A stretch of DNA of 49,100 nt from an uncultured Pseudomonadota bacterium. GTDB lineage: Bacteria > Pseudomonadota > Gammaproteobacteria > Methylococcales > Methylomonadaceae. The notes below the pieces were generated by a model that searched no databases, was not told the DNA's origin, and saw only the letters and a program-made list of their open reading frames with translations. The translations under genes and the position numbers were made by a program. How positions within the stretch are numbered: the first letter of the stretch is position 1; every line of letters begins with the position of its first letter. Of this stretch, positions 33,776 through 43,192 are shown one piece after another. Location of the stretch: assembly GCA_903918375.1 (NCBI GenBank), contig CAIXED010000068.1, forward strand, positions 1 through 49,100, read 5' to 3'.

Positions 33776-34638
33776 GCATTTTGATTGATAAAAATACTCG
33801 GGTAATTTGCCAAGGTTTTACCGGCAAACAAGGCACTTTCCATTCCCAACAAGCCTTGGCTTATGGTACGCAATTAGTCGGCGGTGTTACCCCGGGGCGT
33901 GGCGATTCTAGTCATTTAGATTTACCGGTTTTTGACACCGTACAACAAGCGGTACAAGCGACCGGTGCAACGGCGACCATGATTTATGTACCACCGTTTT
34001 TTGCTGCTGATGCGATTTTAGAAGCAGTTGATGCGGGGATTGAATTAATCGTTTGTATTACCGAAGGTATTCCGGTGTTGCAAATGTTGCGGGTAAAAGC
34101 CGCGATGCAAGGCACTCAATCCTTATTAGTTGGCCCTAATTGCCCCGGTGTGATTACCCCCGGCCAATGCAAAATCGGCATCATGCCAGGCCATATTCAT
34201 TTACCTGGCAAAATTGGTATTGTCTCGCGTTCTGGCACTTTAACTTACGAAGCGGTGCATCAAACCACCCAACAAGGTTTAGGGCAAAGCAATTGCGTGG
34301 GGATTGGCGGTGATCCGATTCATGGCATGAATTTCATTGATGTTTTAAGTCGCTTTCAAGCTGACGAGCAAACTCAAGGGATTGTGATGGTCGGTGAAAT
34401 TGGCGGTAATGACGAAGAGTTAGCGGCAGAATTTATCAAAGCTCATGTTACTAAACCGGTGGTTGGCTATATTGCCGGACAAACCGCACCAGCTGGCAAA
34501 CGCATGGGTCACGCTGGCGCGATTGTCACCGGTGGCGCAGGCACCGCGGCCGGTAAAATCGCCGCCATGCAAGCTGCTGGTGTACAAATGGTTAGCTCAC
34601 CTTCCGATATTGGCGCAGCGATGCGTGCTTGTTTTTAA
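33772..34638 (+). CDS. sucD: Succinate-CoA ligase (ADP-forming) alpha subunit
   Basis: This 288-aa protein has an N-terminal CoA-binding Rossmann domain ([29 protein letters not shown]) and a ligase domain ([38 protein letters not shown]). The phosphohistidine segment RMGHAGAIV is present near 243-251. Its start overlaps the sucC stop, so the subunits are coupled. The suc genes stand apart from sucAB here, with nadE 9 nt downstream. Confidence 0.93.
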   Translation: MSILIDKNTRVICQGFTGKQGTFHSQQALAYGTQLVGGVTPGRGDSSHLDLPVFDTVQQAVQATGATATMIYVPPFFAADAILEAVDAGIELIVCITEGIPVLQMLRVKAAMQGTQSLLVGPNCPGVITPGQCKIGIMPGHIHLPGKIGIVSRSGTLTYEAVHQTTQQGLGQSNCVGIGGDPIHGMNFIDVLSRFQADEQTQGIVMVGEIGGNDEELAAEFIKAHVTKPVVGYIAGQTAPAGKRMGHAGAIVTGGAGTAAGKIAAMQAAGVQMVSSPSDIGAAMRACF

Positions 34639-34647
34639 AATAAAACC

Positions 34648-36267
34648 ATGTCGATCAAAATTGCTTTAGCGCAGCTGAATTTCACGGTTGCCGATATAAA
34701 AACCAACACCGCCAAAATCATTGCCGCCATCGCCGAGGCGAAACAGCAGCAAGCTGATTTGGTGGTGTTTCCCGAATTATCGGTCACCGGCTATCCACCG
34801 GAAGATTTGCTGTTGCGGCCTGATTTTATTCGCCAAGCTCAAGCTGCAGTGGATCAAATCAAGCTGCATACAGACGGCATAGTGGCGGTGATTGGTTGTC
34901 CGCTACAACACGGCAAACGCTTGTATAACAGCGCATTGGCATTGTCCAACGGCCAAGTGATAGCGGAATATCACAAACAAGCCTTGCCGAATTACGGTGT
35001 ATTTGATGAACAGCGCTATTTCAATGCGGGTCATCAACTGTGCTTGATTGAGGTGAAAAACACCCAGCTGGCGCTGACAATTTGTGAAGATATTTGGCAA
35101 GCTGGGATTATTGCCCGCAACCGTGAAGCCGGTGCTGAAATTATTTTGGCGCTGAATGCTTCGCCGTTCCATGCTGGCAAAGTACATCAACGTGAAGAAA
35201 TTATTGGCGAACAGGTCAAACAAGCCGGTTTGCCGTTGGTGTATGTCAACCAAGTCGGCGGACAAGATGAGCTGATTTTTGATGGTGCTTCGTTCGTGCT
35301 GGATCAACACGGCGAAGTCAGTTTCCGTGCTGACGAATTTGCCGAACAGTTTGCTGTGGTCGAATTTGTTGATAAGCAACCACAACCTGCCAGCATTGCA
35401 CCGCATTACCAAGCGGTGGCGAGTGAATACAAAGCCTTGGTGCTGGGCATTAAAGACTATGTGCGTAAAAATGGTTTTCAAGGCGCGATTTTAGGCTTGT
35501 CGGGTGGGATTGATTCGGCTTTGGTGTTGGCTTTGGCTGTTGACGCTTTGGGGGCGGATAAGGTCGAAGCAGTGTTAATGCCATCGCGTTACACCCAAGA
35601 TATGAGTAATGAAGATGCGCGCTTAGAAGCCGAGTGGCTAAGGGTTAAGCATCACACCATTGCCATCGAACCTGCGGTGTTGGCGTTTAATCAAATGCTG
35701 GAACCCTTATTCGCTGGCAGCAAAAAAGATACTACCGAAGAAAATATCCAAGCGCGTTGCCGTGGTGTATTGTTGATGGCGATGTCGAATAAACAAGGCA
35801 AATTGCTGTTAACCACCGGTAATAAAAGCGAAATGAGCGTTGGTTATGCGACTTTGTACGGCGATATGGCCGGTGGTTTTGCGCCATTGAAAGACGTTTC
35901 AAAATTGCTGGTTTATCAATTGGCGGAATACCGCAATACCTTGTCGCCAGCGATTCCAGAACGAGTGATTACTCGTCCACCGTCAGCCGAATTAGCACCG
36001 GATCAAAAAGACGAAGATTCCTTGCCGCCTTACCCAATTTTGGACCCGATTTTGGCCTTGTATATCGAGCAAGATAAATCGGCCAGTGAGATTATCGCTT
36101 TGGGCTATCCGCAAGAGGCGGTAGTACGGGCGATTAGTTTGGTTGATCGTAACGAATACAAGCGTCGGCAATCGCCGCCGGGGATTCGCATTACGCCACG
36201 GGCTTTTGGCCGTGATCGTCGTTATCCTATTTCATCTGGCTATCGTGGGATTGCCGAGCTTAATTAA
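34648..36267 (+). CDS. nadE: Glutamine-dependent NAD+ synthetase
   Basis: This 539-aa two-domain enzyme makes NAD+ from deamido-NAD+, ATP and glutamine. The N-terminal nitrilase-type glutaminase has E43 (FPELSVTGYPPEDL), a Lys in AEYHKQALPNYGVFDE and the Cys of LTICEDIW near residue 147. The C-terminal synthetase has the PP-loop GLSGGIDSALVLAL near 282-295 and TGNKSEMSVGYATLYGD. This matches the long NadE form. It starts 9 nt after sucD and is probably cotranscribed. Confidence 0.95.
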   Translation: MSIKIALAQLNFTVADIKTNTAKIIAAIAEAKQQQADLVVFPELSVTGYPPEDLLLRPDFIRQAQAAVDQIKLHTDGIVAVIGCPLQHGKRLYNSALALSNGQVIAEYHKQALPNYGVFDEQRYFNAGHQLCLIEVKNTQLALTICEDIWQAGIIARNREAGAEIILALNASPFHAGKVHQREEIIGEQVKQAGLPLVYVNQVGGQDELIFDGASFVLDQHGEVSFRADEFAEQFAVVEFVDKQPQPASIAPHYQAVASEYKALVLGIKDYVRKNGFQGAILGLSGGIDSALVLALAVDALGADKVEAVLMPSRYTQDMSNEDARLEAEWLRVKHHTIAIEPAVLAFNQMLEPLFAGSKKDTTEENIQARCRGVLLMAMSNKQGKLLLTTGNKSEMSVGYATLYGDMAGGFAPLKDVSKLLVYQLAEYRNTLSPAIPERVITRPPSAELAPDQKDEDSLPPYPILDPILALYIEQDKSASEIIALGYPQEAVVRAISLVDRNEYKRRQSPPGIRITPRAFGRDRRYPISSGYRGIAELN

Positions 36268-36280
36268 TCAGGAGATTTAT

Positions 36281-37378
36281 ATGGCCATTTTTCGCAGTTT
36301 ATTCCTCGCTGCTGGTTTAACCCTAGCAGCCAGCAGCCATGCTGCCGAAACCAAGCTTTCGGTGCCAATGGATTACGGTTTGATTCGTAATGTCTTGATG
36401 AGCCAGCTTTATACCGGCGAAGGCGGCACAGCGCGGGTTTGGAAAGACGGTAAGCAATGTAGCTTTTTGGATTTATCCAATCCGAAAATTGATGGCGAAC
36501 AAGGCCAAGTCAAAATTGACAACAATCTTCACGCGCGTATCGGCATGACGCTGGGTGGTAAATGTATTCCAGCGGTTGAATGGAGCGGGGTATTGCAAAC
36601 CTTTCAAAAGCCAACTTTGGATGCCAGCGGTAATGTCTTGAGTTTTCCGGTCACCCAAATCAATGCTTTTGATAACAACGGCCAAGCCCTCAACATCGGT
36701 CAGTTGCAAGATTTAATCAATAAGGCCGTACAGCCTATGTTGGCGAATTTAAAAATTGATTTGAATGAATCGCGGCCTGAGATTATCAAAACTTTAACGT
36801 CCTATATTGATGCCGACGACACCGATAAATTGAACGAAGTGGTCAACAGTTTGCGCTTTAAAAAAGTCGAAGCCAATGACAAAGCCTTGCAGTTATCGAT
36901 TGGTTTTAACGGCTTAAAAACCAAGAAAGCCTCAAAAACCCCAGTAGCAGCTTTTTCCCCAGACGAGTTGCAACAATGGCAATCAGCTTGGTTGGGCTGG
37001 CAATTAACTTTAGAAAAAAGCTTGGATCAACCGCCACTAGACGCACAATCGGCAGAAACCAAAGCCACTTTGCAGGAATTGATGCAAGAAGCCAGCGTTG
37101 CCTTTGAAGAAGGTTTAACCCAAGCTGAAATCGGTAAAAATGACCCCGTTAGAGGGTTTTTTAATCAATCTTGGGATAAGTTAGGGCCAGTGTTGCGGAC
37201 AGCATCTAAACAATTGCCCGGTGCAGAAAGTTTGCGTTATTTAACCTTGATCGCCGCGACCGATGTGATGTACGAAATCGAATCGATTGGTGCACCGTTG
37301 GGATTGGAAATTTCCGCTAATGGCTTACGGAAGTTGGCGAGGTCTTATATTAGTCATCATCCTGTGTCGAATAACTAA
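36281..37378 (+). CDS. Secreted periplasmic protein of unknown function
   Basis: The protein is 365 aa from ATG 36281, chosen because AGGAG lies 6 nt upstream and the product opens with a signal peptide (MAIFRSLFLAAGLTLAASSHA, cut before AE). The mature protein has two Cys (KQCSF and GGKCIP, about 65 and 96 of the precursor) that could form a disulfide, and long amphipathic helices in the C-terminal half. I do not recognise a family. It begins 13 nt after nadE and may share its transcript. Confidence 0.75.
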   Translation: MAIFRSLFLAAGLTLAASSHAAETKLSVPMDYGLIRNVLMSQLYTGEGGTARVWKDGKQCSFLDLSNPKIDGEQGQVKIDNNLHARIGMTLGGKCIPAVEWSGVLQTFQKPTLDASGNVLSFPVTQINAFDNNGQALNIGQLQDLINKAVQPMLANLKIDLNESRPEIIKTLTSYIDADDTDKLNEVVNSLRFKKVEANDKALQLSIGFNGLKTKKASKTPVAAFSPDELQQWQSAWLGWQLTLEKSLDQPPLDAQSAETKATLQELMQEASVAFEEGLTQAEIGKNDPVRGFFNQSWDKLGPVLRTASKQLPGAESLRYLTLIAATDVMYEIESIGAPLGLEISANGLRKLARSYISHHPVSNN

Positions 37379-37391
37379 AGGCGAGGCAGCT

Positions 37392-37622
37392 ATGAATCTG
37401 AATCCGGTAAAACAATATGCCGATGTGATTAATGGTGTTATTCACATCCAATTACCTAAAAATTTCGATGCGAAGCGTGTTGAGTTAACGATTGTGCCTT
37501 TGGACGATGAGCCAGCGCCGCTATCGAATTTTCAACGATTTTTGCTTGATAGTCCTGAAATGTCTGATGATGAATATGCAGCGATTGAAGAAAAAAGAAG
37601 GCATTTACAGCAATGGAAATGA
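37392..37622 (+). CDS. Antitoxin partner of the VapC-like toxin
   Basis: This 76-aa protein starts at ATG 37392 with GAGG 5 nt upstream. The N-terminal half (YADVINGVIHIQLPKNF) has a beta pattern and the acidic tail LDSPEMSDDEYAAIEEKRRHL resembles the toxin-binding end of small antitoxins. It overlaps the PIN toxin gene by 10 nt, the usual coupling in such modules. Confidence 0.75.
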   Translation: MNLNPVKQYADVINGVIHIQLPKNFDAKRVELTIVPLDDEPAPLSNFQRFLLDSPEMSDDEYAAIEEKRRHLQQWK

Positions 37623-38026
37623 TTTGTCTTGATACTAATGTTTTGATTGCTCATAAACGAGCCAAAAAAAATGATAAAGATAAAAGCTTTTTATATCAAT
37701 TAGCGACTAAGCCTTATCGCTTTGCTGTATCAAGTATTACCGTTTATGAATTATTGCGCGGTGATAATCAAGATGAAGACATCTATTGGCAGGCGATGTT
37801 TAGCAATATGACCGTGTTGGATTTTGATAGTCAATGTGCAGAACAAGCAGCGAAAATTTATCAAGATTTAAAAAATAGAGGCTTGTTGATTGAAGCCGAA
37901 GATTTGTTAATAGCAGCTACCTCATTAGCAAATAAGCTCAAGTTGGCTACCGGCAATATTAAGCATTTTAAGCGTGTAGAGGGCTTGGAGTTAGTGATTG
38001 CTGATAATTATGACCTTAGCAACTAG
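37613..38026 (+). CDS. VapC-like PIN-domain ribonuclease toxin
   Basis: In this 137-aa PIN domain the acidic metal-binding residues are in place: D7-T-N (CLDTNVL), E in TVYELLRGD near residue 45, D in EAEDLLIAATSL near 102, and the closing TGNIKHFKRVEGL. It should cut RNA and be silenced by the upstream antitoxin. The start may be ATG 37613 or 37619. Confidence 0.9.
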   Translation: MEMICLDTNVLIAHKRAKKNDKDKSFLYQLATKPYRFAVSSITVYELLRGDNQDEDIYWQAMFSNMTVLDFDSQCAEQAAKIYQDLKNRGLLIEAEDLLIAATSLANKLKLATGNIKHFKRVEGLELVIADNYDLSN

Positions 38027-38098
38027 TCTATTTTCCGCATTCCCAGTTTTATGTCGGTAAAATAGCCGCCATTTTTTGCATTACAGTTAGGTATCTTG

Positions 38099-38425
38099 AT
38101 GAATTTAGGTTGGTTGCTGTTGTTAGCGGCAGGTTTTTCGGAAATTATTTTTGCTTTAAGTCTGAAATTTAACGAAGGCTTCACCAAGTTATGGCCTAGT
38201 GTCGTGACCTGTTTTTCTGGTTTAGGTAGTTTTTATTTGCTGATGCTGGCGCTGAAAACTTTGCCATTGGGTACTGCTTACGCGGTTTGGACTGGGATTG
38301 GTGCGGTGGGCGTGGCGATTATTGGTTTATTTTTATTCAAAGAACCTGCTGATTGGAATCGCCTGTCGTCTATCTTGCTGATTATCATCGGCATTGTCGG
38401 TTTAAAACTCAGCGATGTTGAATAA
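38099..38425 (+). CDS. Small multidrug resistance family exporter, Gdx/SugE-like
   Basis: This 108-aa, four-helix SMR protein is inserted as a dual-topology dimer. The active-site Glu is E14-equivalent (AAGFSEIIFALSLK), and LPLGTAYAVWTGIGAVG matches the Gdx/SugE guanidinium-exporter branch more than EmrE. I use ATG 38099 over TTG 38096. No guanidine riboswitch fold is visible upstream. Its stop abuts the tusB start directly (TAA then ATG). Confidence 0.87.
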   Translation: MNLGWLLLLAAGFSEIIFALSLKFNEGFTKLWPSVVTCFSGLGSFYLLMLALKTLPLGTAYAVWTGIGAVGVAIIGLFLFKEPADWNRLSSILLIIIGIVGLKLSDVE

Positions 38426-38719
38426 ATGCTGCATCAATTAGCGTTAGCCAATTTAAACGATGCCTTGATTGATCGCATCGGTGCTGGTGATGATGTGCTA
38501 TTACAGTATGGCTGTTTGTGGGCGCTGCTGAAAGGCCATGCCGACAATGCCAAATTGCTGGCGCTGCAAAGTAAGTCTTGTCAGTTGTATGCTTTAAAAG
38601 AGGCTTTGCAAGTCAACGGCATTGAACCGGAACGGATAATCGCTGGCGTAGAGTTGATTGATTACGCCGAATGGGTGGCGTTAACGGTTAAAAATCCGGT
38701 GATTCATACATGGAATTAG
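38426..38719 (+). CDS. tusB: TusB/DsrH-like sulfur relay protein
   Basis: This 97-aa protein opens MLHQL and ends in the family pattern ELIDYAEWVALTVKNP, close to E. coli TusB. In the standard pathway TusBCD passes persulfide sulfur from TusA to TusE for 2-thiouridine synthesis in tRNA. Here tusC and tusD are not adjacent. It overlaps the next gene by 10 nt, so it is coupled to it. Confidence 0.82.
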   Translation: MLHQLALANLNDALIDRIGAGDDVLLQYGCLWALLKGHADNAKLLALQSKSCQLYALKEALQVNGIEPERIIAGVELIDYAEWVALTVKNPVIHTWN

Positions 38720-39042
38720 TCGTCGATGGCGTCAGTTTAGAAACCACTGATCAAGGTTTCTTACGCGATTTCACCCACTGGCAACGCTCAGTCGCATTGG
38801 CATTGGCGGAAAGAGAACAATTAGAACTCACTGAAGCGCATTGGGAAATTTTGTTGTTCATCCGTGATTATTATCAACAATACAAACACTTACCCAATGC
38901 CCGTATGTTCGTGGCTGCGATTCGCAAACAATTTGGCGAAGACAAAGGCAACAGCCGCTACCTGCAAAAATTATTTCCCCAAGGGCCGTTAAAATACGCC
39001 TGTAAAATCGCTGGCTTACCCAAGCCACCAACCTGTTTATAA
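38710..39042 (+). CDS. TusE/DsrC family sulfur carrier with both C-terminal cysteines
   Basis: This 110-aa protein has the typical helical core (FLRDFTHWQRSVALALAERE, NARMFVAAIRKQFG) and the C-terminal arm GPLKYACKIAGLPKPPTCL. The penultimate C109 is common to TusE and DsrC. C98, ten residues earlier, completes the C-x10-C pair that marks DsrC proper, which cycles a trisulfide with sulfite reductase; E. coli-type TusE lacks it. It sits behind tusB and before rimO. Confidence 0.88.
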   Translation: MELVVDGVSLETTDQGFLRDFTHWQRSVALALAEREQLELTEAHWEILLFIRDYYQQYKHLPNARMFVAAIRKQFGEDKGNSRYLQKLFPQGPLKYACKIAGLPKPPTCL

Positions 39043-39060
39043 AAATTTAGAGAATGTGTA

Positions 39061-40371
39061 ATGAGTAACCCGCGCGTTGGATTTATCAGCCTAGGCTGCC
39101 CGAAAGCCCTTGTCGATAGCGAACAAATTTTGACTCGCTTGCGTTCGGAAGGCTATCAAGTGTCACCGAATTACAAAGATTCCGATTTGGTCATAGTCAA
39201 CACTTGCGGCTTTATTGATGCAGCTGTGGAGGAATCTTTAGATAGCATTGGTGAAGCCTTGGCCGAAAATGGTCGGGTGATTGTCACCGGTTGCTTGGGT
39301 GCGCGTCAGGATGAAATTTTGGCCCGTCATCCGCAAGTGTTAAAAATCACCGGCGCTCATGCCACTGATGAAGTGGTAGACGCGGTTCACGAACATTTAC
39401 CGCCAGCACACAATCCGTTTATGGATTTATTGCCGCCACAAGGGATTAAGCTCACCCCACAACATTATGCCTATCTGAAAATCTCCGAAGGTTGTAACCA
39501 CCGTTGTACTTTCTGCATCATTCCATCGATGCGTGGTGATTTAGTCAGTCGTCCTATTGACGATGTGATGGCCGAGGCGCAACGTTTGGCGGATGCTGGG
39601 GTTAAAGAATTGCTGATTGTTTCTCAAGATACCAGCGCTTATGGTCTGGATTTGAAATATCAAACCCGTCCGTGGCAAGGTCAGGACATTAGCACGCGTT
39701 TTTATGATTTGGCGCAAGCCTTGGGTGAATTGGGAATTTGGGTGCGAATGCATTACGTTTACCCTTATCCCCACGTCGATGAGGTGTTGCCCTTAATGGC
39801 GGCGGGTAAGATTTTGCCGTATTTGGATATTCCTTTCCAACACGCTAACAGTCGGATTTTAAAGCTGATGAAGCGTCCGGCAGCGGCTGAAAACAATCTG
39901 GAACGAATTCGCGCTTGGCGCAAAATCTGCCCCGATTTAACCATACGCAGCACCTTTATCGTTGGCTTCCCTGGTGAAACTGAAGAAGAATTCCAAGAGT
40001 TATTAGACTTCCTAACTGAAGCGCAAATGGATCGAGTCGGCTGTTTCGCTTATTCACCAGTGAAAGGCGCGGCTGCTAATGATTTACCAGATTCAGTGCC
40101 AGAAGCAGTCAAGCAAGAACGATTAGCGCGTTTCATGGAGCATCAAGCAGGGATTAGCGCTGCGCGTTTACAGCGTCGTGTCGGTCGAATCGAAACGGTT
40201 TTGATTGATGAAGTGGTGGAAGAGGGTGCAGTGGCTCGTAGCCAAAGCGATGCACCAGAAATCGATGGACAAGTCTTCATCGATGGTGCAACGCATTTAA
40301 AAGTCGGTGATTTCGTGCAAGTCGAAATCGAAGAAGCCGATGAATACGATTTATGGGCGCGATTGATTTAA
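39061..40371 (+). CDS. rimO: Ribosomal protein uS12 methylthiotransferase
   Basis: This 436-aa radical-SAM enzyme methylthiolates an Asp of uS12. The N-terminal cluster-binding domain has Cys in [21 protein letters not shown] and TGCLGA. The radical SAM motif CNHRCTFC lies near residues 145-152, and the C-terminal TRAM domain (about 375-436) is present. It starts 18 nt after the DsrC/TusE gene. A sulfur-carrier gene next to a sulfur-inserting enzyme suggests functional linkage. Confidence 0.95.
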   Translation: MSNPRVGFISLGCPKALVDSEQILTRLRSEGYQVSPNYKDSDLVIVNTCGFIDAAVEESLDSIGEALAENGRVIVTGCLGARQDEILARHPQVLKITGAHATDEVVDAVHEHLPPAHNPFMDLLPPQGIKLTPQHYAYLKISEGCNHRCTFCIIPSMRGDLVSRPIDDVMAEAQRLADAGVKELLIVSQDTSAYGLDLKYQTRPWQGQDISTRFYDLAQALGELGIWVRMHYVYPYPHVDEVLPLMAAGKILPYLDIPFQHANSRILKLMKRPAAAENNLERIRAWRKICPDLTIRSTFIVGFPGETEEEFQELLDFLTEAQMDRVGCFAYSPVKGAAANDLPDSVPEAVKQERLARFMEHQAGISAARLQRRVGRIETVLIDEVVEEGAVARSQSDAPEIDGQVFIDGATHLKVGDFVQVEIEEADEYDLWARLI

Positions 40372-40387
40372 TTTTTAGGAGTTAACA

Positions 40388-40726
40388 ATGACAGATTGCT
40401 TGTTTTGCAAAATGGCGGCGGGTGAGATTAAGCCGGATGTGGTTTACGAAGATGATAATTTACTGGCGTTTCGCGACATTCACCCGCAAGCACCGTTGCA
40501 TTTACTGATTATCCCTAAACGTCACATTGCCAATTTGAATGGCTTAGATGATGCGGTGCTTGGTGGGCAATTGCTACAAACCGCTGCCAAGCTTGCCGAG
40601 CAACACGGCTATGCAGACAGCGGCTATCGCACCGTGATTAACTGCAATGATGACGGTGGTCAAACCGTGCATCATTTACATCTGCATTTACTGGCCGGTA
40701 GAGCGATGCAGTGGCCGCCGGGTTAG
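40388..40726 (+). CDS. hinT: HIT family purine nucleoside phosphoramidase
   Basis: This 112-aa protein opens with CLFCKMAAGEI and carries the histidine triad TVHHLHLHLLAG (H-x-H-x-H) near residues 96-107, ending in QWPPG as in HinT. It hydrolyses AMP-amine bonds. AGGAG precedes the ATG by 7 nt; it follows rimO after 16 nt. Confidence 0.94.
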   Translation: MTDCLFCKMAAGEIKPDVVYEDDNLLAFRDIHPQAPLHLLIIPKRHIANLNGLDDAVLGGQLLQTAAKLAEQHGYADSGYRTVINCNDDGGQTVHHLHLHLLAGRAMQWPPG

Positions 40727-40829
40727 TGCTTTGCAACTTTTGCGGTGAGTGGGTTATTAGCAGAGACATTTTGGATGATGGGCAATCAGTACAGCTTAGT
40801 AATGTTTGTATATTATTAGTCGCGGTAGA

Positions 40830-41330
40830 CTAAGCTAATTGCTGTTGGTAGAAAGTCCAAATAATCCTAAATGTCTCGGTCAAACGACCATCGTTTTTTT
40901 CAACCCACTCGCTTACTTGTTGTAAATCTAACCAAGCACCTTCATCAATTTCATCTTCAGCGAAGATAAATGGGCCATTGTGTTGGCAGCGATAGACTTG
41001 GATAAATTCCATGCCTGAGTCTGGCGTAGGCGATAGTTTGAATAAACTTTCCAGAGCGGCGCTGATGCCGAGTTCTTCCGATAATTCTCGTGGCGCACAG
41101 CCGTCATAGTTTTCACCCGCATCGACATGACCGGCGGCGGAGGTATCCCACAAGCCTTTGTTCAAGTCTTTTTTCATCGAGCGTTTCTGTAAAAACAATT
41201 GATTTTGGTCATTAAATACCAAAATATGCACAGCGCGGTGGCGTAAGCCGGAGGTGTGGATTTCGGCTCTGGGACGTTGGCTGATGATTTGGTCTTGCTC
41301 GTCAACCACATCAAGGTATTCAGTCTGCAT
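40830..41330 (-). CDS. Nudix hydrolase
   Basis: The protein is 166 aa from ATG 41330, with GAGAG just upstream; the frame stays open further to 41615 across the divergent regulator gene, which is not credible. The Nudix box GHVDAGENYDGCAPRELSEELGI is complete (G-x5-E-x7-REUxEExGU). The N-terminal DVVDEQDQIISQRPRAEIH matches the isopentenyl-diphosphate-isomerase-like/YfcD branch. The substrate is not assigned. It is divergent from a TetR gene. Confidence 0.88.
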   Translation of the reverse strand: MQTEYLDVVDEQDQIISQRPRAEIHTSGLRHRAVHILVFNDQNQLFLQKRSMKKDLNKGLWDTSAAGHVDAGENYDGCAPRELSEELGISAALESLFKLSPTPDSGMEFIQVYRCQHNGPFIFAEDEIDEGAWLDLQQVSEWVEKNDGRLTETFRIIWTFYQQQLA

Positions 41331-41396
41331 TTTGCTCTCGATTCCAATGGCAAGGTCGTGTATGGTAGCGTTTTTTTCAAATCTAGCAGAGGGAAT

Positions 41397-41996
41397 ATGG
41401 CCAGAAGAAGTGAGCATAGTCAGGAACAAATCAGGGAGATGGTTCTGAATGCAGCCGAAGCCATTGTGATTGAAAAAGGCGTTAATGCCCTGACAGTCCG
41501 CAAAGTAGCGGTAGAGATTGGTTACACCGTAGGCAGTATTTATATGGTGTTCGCCAATATGCAGGACTTGATTATGCATATTAAATTGCGGACTTTGGAT
41601 CAATTGACTGAGCAATTGACAGTTGAGGCCTCAGATAGCGCTGAACAACAAATTCAAAGCTTGGCAAATCATTATTTGGCATTTGCACAACAGCATTTCA
41701 ATCGTTGGCAGATTATGTTTGAAACCAATTTGGACAATAAAATTGAGTTGCCGGAAACCTATCAAAATAAAATTGAGCAGCTATTTTTACCGTTGGAAGG
41801 CTTGTTTCAGCAATTAAAGCCGCAAGCCTCAGCCGAACAAGTGAATTTGATCGCCAGAGCATTGTGGAGCGGTGTTCACGGGATTTGCGTGTTGTATCTT
41901 AACGGCAGCCTAGGCCGGGTCGGTGTCGAAAATGCCGAGTCTGCCGTTAAGTTATTGGTTGATACGGTTATTCGTGGTTGGCAACAGGCGGCGTAA
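41397..41996 (+). CDS. TetR family transcriptional regulator
   Basis: The protein is 199 aa from ATG 41397 with GAGGG close upstream. The N-terminal helix-turn-helix reads ALTVRKVAVEIGYTVGSIYMVFANMQDLI, a typical TetR DNA-binding unit. The C-terminal ligand domain contains WSGVHGICVLYL. Its last 29 nt overlap the end of convergent lplT. It may control its divergent Nudix neighbour or the lplT-aas genes. Confidence 0.88.
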   Translation: MARRSEHSQEQIREMVLNAAEAIVIEKGVNALTVRKVAVEIGYTVGSIYMVFANMQDLIMHIKLRTLDQLTEQLTVEASDSAEQQIQSLANHYLAFAQQHFNRWQIMFETNLDNKIELPETYQNKIEQLFLPLEGLFQQLKPQASAEQVNLIARALWSGVHGICVLYLNGSLGRVGVENAESAVKLLVDTVIRGWQQAA

Positions 41997-43143
41997 TATC
42001 CGGCAAACGCAATACCACCGCAAAAGTAGCCAGCATCAGTAATCCACCTAAAGCAAACAAGGTGTTGATAGGGCTGATTTGTAGCGAAGCTGAAAAGGTA
42101 TAAGCCCCCACGGATAACAACATCGCGGCATTTTGAAAGAAATTTTGCATCGCCACTGCACCACCGCTACCAATGCTTTGTTGGCCTAATTCCTGCAAAG
42201 ATGCATTGATTGGCACAATAAACAAACCACCCGCTGTGCCCATGATCAATAACACGCAACGCGCGGTTAATTCATCGCCACTAAAGCCTAAGCCAATAAT
42301 CATCAACGCCATTAAGTAGGCCGGCAGTCTGGCGCGGCGTAGATGATTCAATGGGATTAAGTGTGGTGCGAGAGCAGAGCCTACAATGATGCCTAACGCT
42401 AAAAACAGCGTCAGATTAGCAATGTCGCTGGCATTGTGGGTCATTAATACCAACGGTGCCCAAGCCACCAAAACCACTCTCACACAAGCCGCAGCCGCCC
42501 AGAATAACGATGCCCCTAACACCGCAAACCGTGAACGCGGTGAGTTTAAGAAACTGCGTACTTCGCGATAAAACAGTGGAATTTTCGCACCGGATAAATT
42601 GGGTTTGCTGACGGTTTTTGGCAAAAACCAAGTCGTTAAAGCCGAAATTAGAAATAACACCACAGTTCCAGCCAGTGCCAAACTAATTGAATAATCAGCC
42701 ACTTTTGCACCAACTACCATACCGCTAAGAATTGCCAAAATTGTTGAGCCTTCTATCCAGCTATTGGCTTTTACCAACTGATTATGTCCTGCCAGCTCCG
42801 GCAAAATACCGTATTTAGCCGGACTGTATAAAGCCGCACCAACCCCAACCAAGCTGTAAGCTATTAAAGGTTCCAGATTCAATAACAGTAAGCCGGCGCC
42901 AGTGGCTTTAATTAAATTCGCCACAATCAATACTCGGGCTTTCGCAAATTGATCAGCAAAGGCACCAACCCAAGGCGCTAACACTACAAAAGCTACCAAG
43001 AATACGCTTTGCAAGGCGGGTACATACCAGCTTGCCGGTTGCGTGGCTTGCATCACCATCGCAATCACGGCAAAGAGAATCGCATTATCAGCAAAGGCCG
43101 AGAGGAATTGAGCAACTAATAAGGGATAGATTTGTTTATTCAT
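41968..43143 (-). CDS. lplT: Lysophospholipid transporter LplT
   Basis: This 391-aa MFS flippase matches LplT in its opening (YPLLVAQFLSAFADNAILFAVI) and in SPAKYGILPEL near residues 107-117. It flips lysophosphatidylethanolamine inward so that Aas can reacylate it. It lies downstream of aas on the same strand, 49 nt apart, with a hairpin between them. The gene order is the reverse of E. coli, where lplT follows aas in the same way or is fused in some lineages. Confidence 0.93.
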   Translation of the reverse strand: MNKQIYPLLVAQFLSAFADNAILFAVIAMVMQATQPASWYVPALQSVFLVAFVVLAPWVGAFADQFAKARVLIVANLIKATGAGLLLLNLEPLIAYSLVGVGAALYSPAKYGILPELAGHNQLVKANSWIEGSTILAILSGMVVGAKVADYSISLALAGTVVLFLISALTTWFLPKTVSKPNLSGAKIPLFYREVRSFLNSPRSRFAVLGASLFWAAAACVRVVLVAWAPLVLMTHNASDIANLTLFLALGIIVGSALAPHLIPLNHLRRARLPAYLMALMIIGLGFSGDELTARCVLLIMGTAGGLFIVPINASLQELGQQSIGSGGAVAMQNFFQNAAMLLSVGAYTFSASLQISPINTLFALGGLLMLATFAVVLRLPDITPPVANHE

Positions 43144-43164
43144 AAATTAAAAATCAGCAAGGAG

Positions 43165-43187
43165 TTGGGTGCATTTTATGCACCCAA
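43165..43187. repeat. Hairpin between aas and lplT
   Basis: TTGGGTGCAT (43165-43174) and ATGCACCCAA (43178-43187) form a perfect 10-bp stem with a 3-nt loop in the aas-lplT gap. It could attenuate read-through into lplT or protect the upstream message; there is no strong T-run right after it on the minus strand. Confidence 0.6.
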
Positions 43188-43192
43188 TTGAA

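Noticed and set aside
32606-34638. Malate-CoA ligase (mtkAB) of the serine cycle
   Set aside because: Possible from the family, but whole-length resemblance to SucCD and absence of other serine-cycle genes nearby favour succinate-CoA ligase.
38027-38098. Guanidine riboswitch before the Gdx-like exporter
   Set aside because: The short leader shows no ykkC or mini-ykkC hairpins with the expected loop sequences.
41331-41615. N-terminal extension of the Nudix protein
   Set aside because: It would be antisense to the start of the TetR gene and precedes a normal Nudix N-terminus at ATG 41330.
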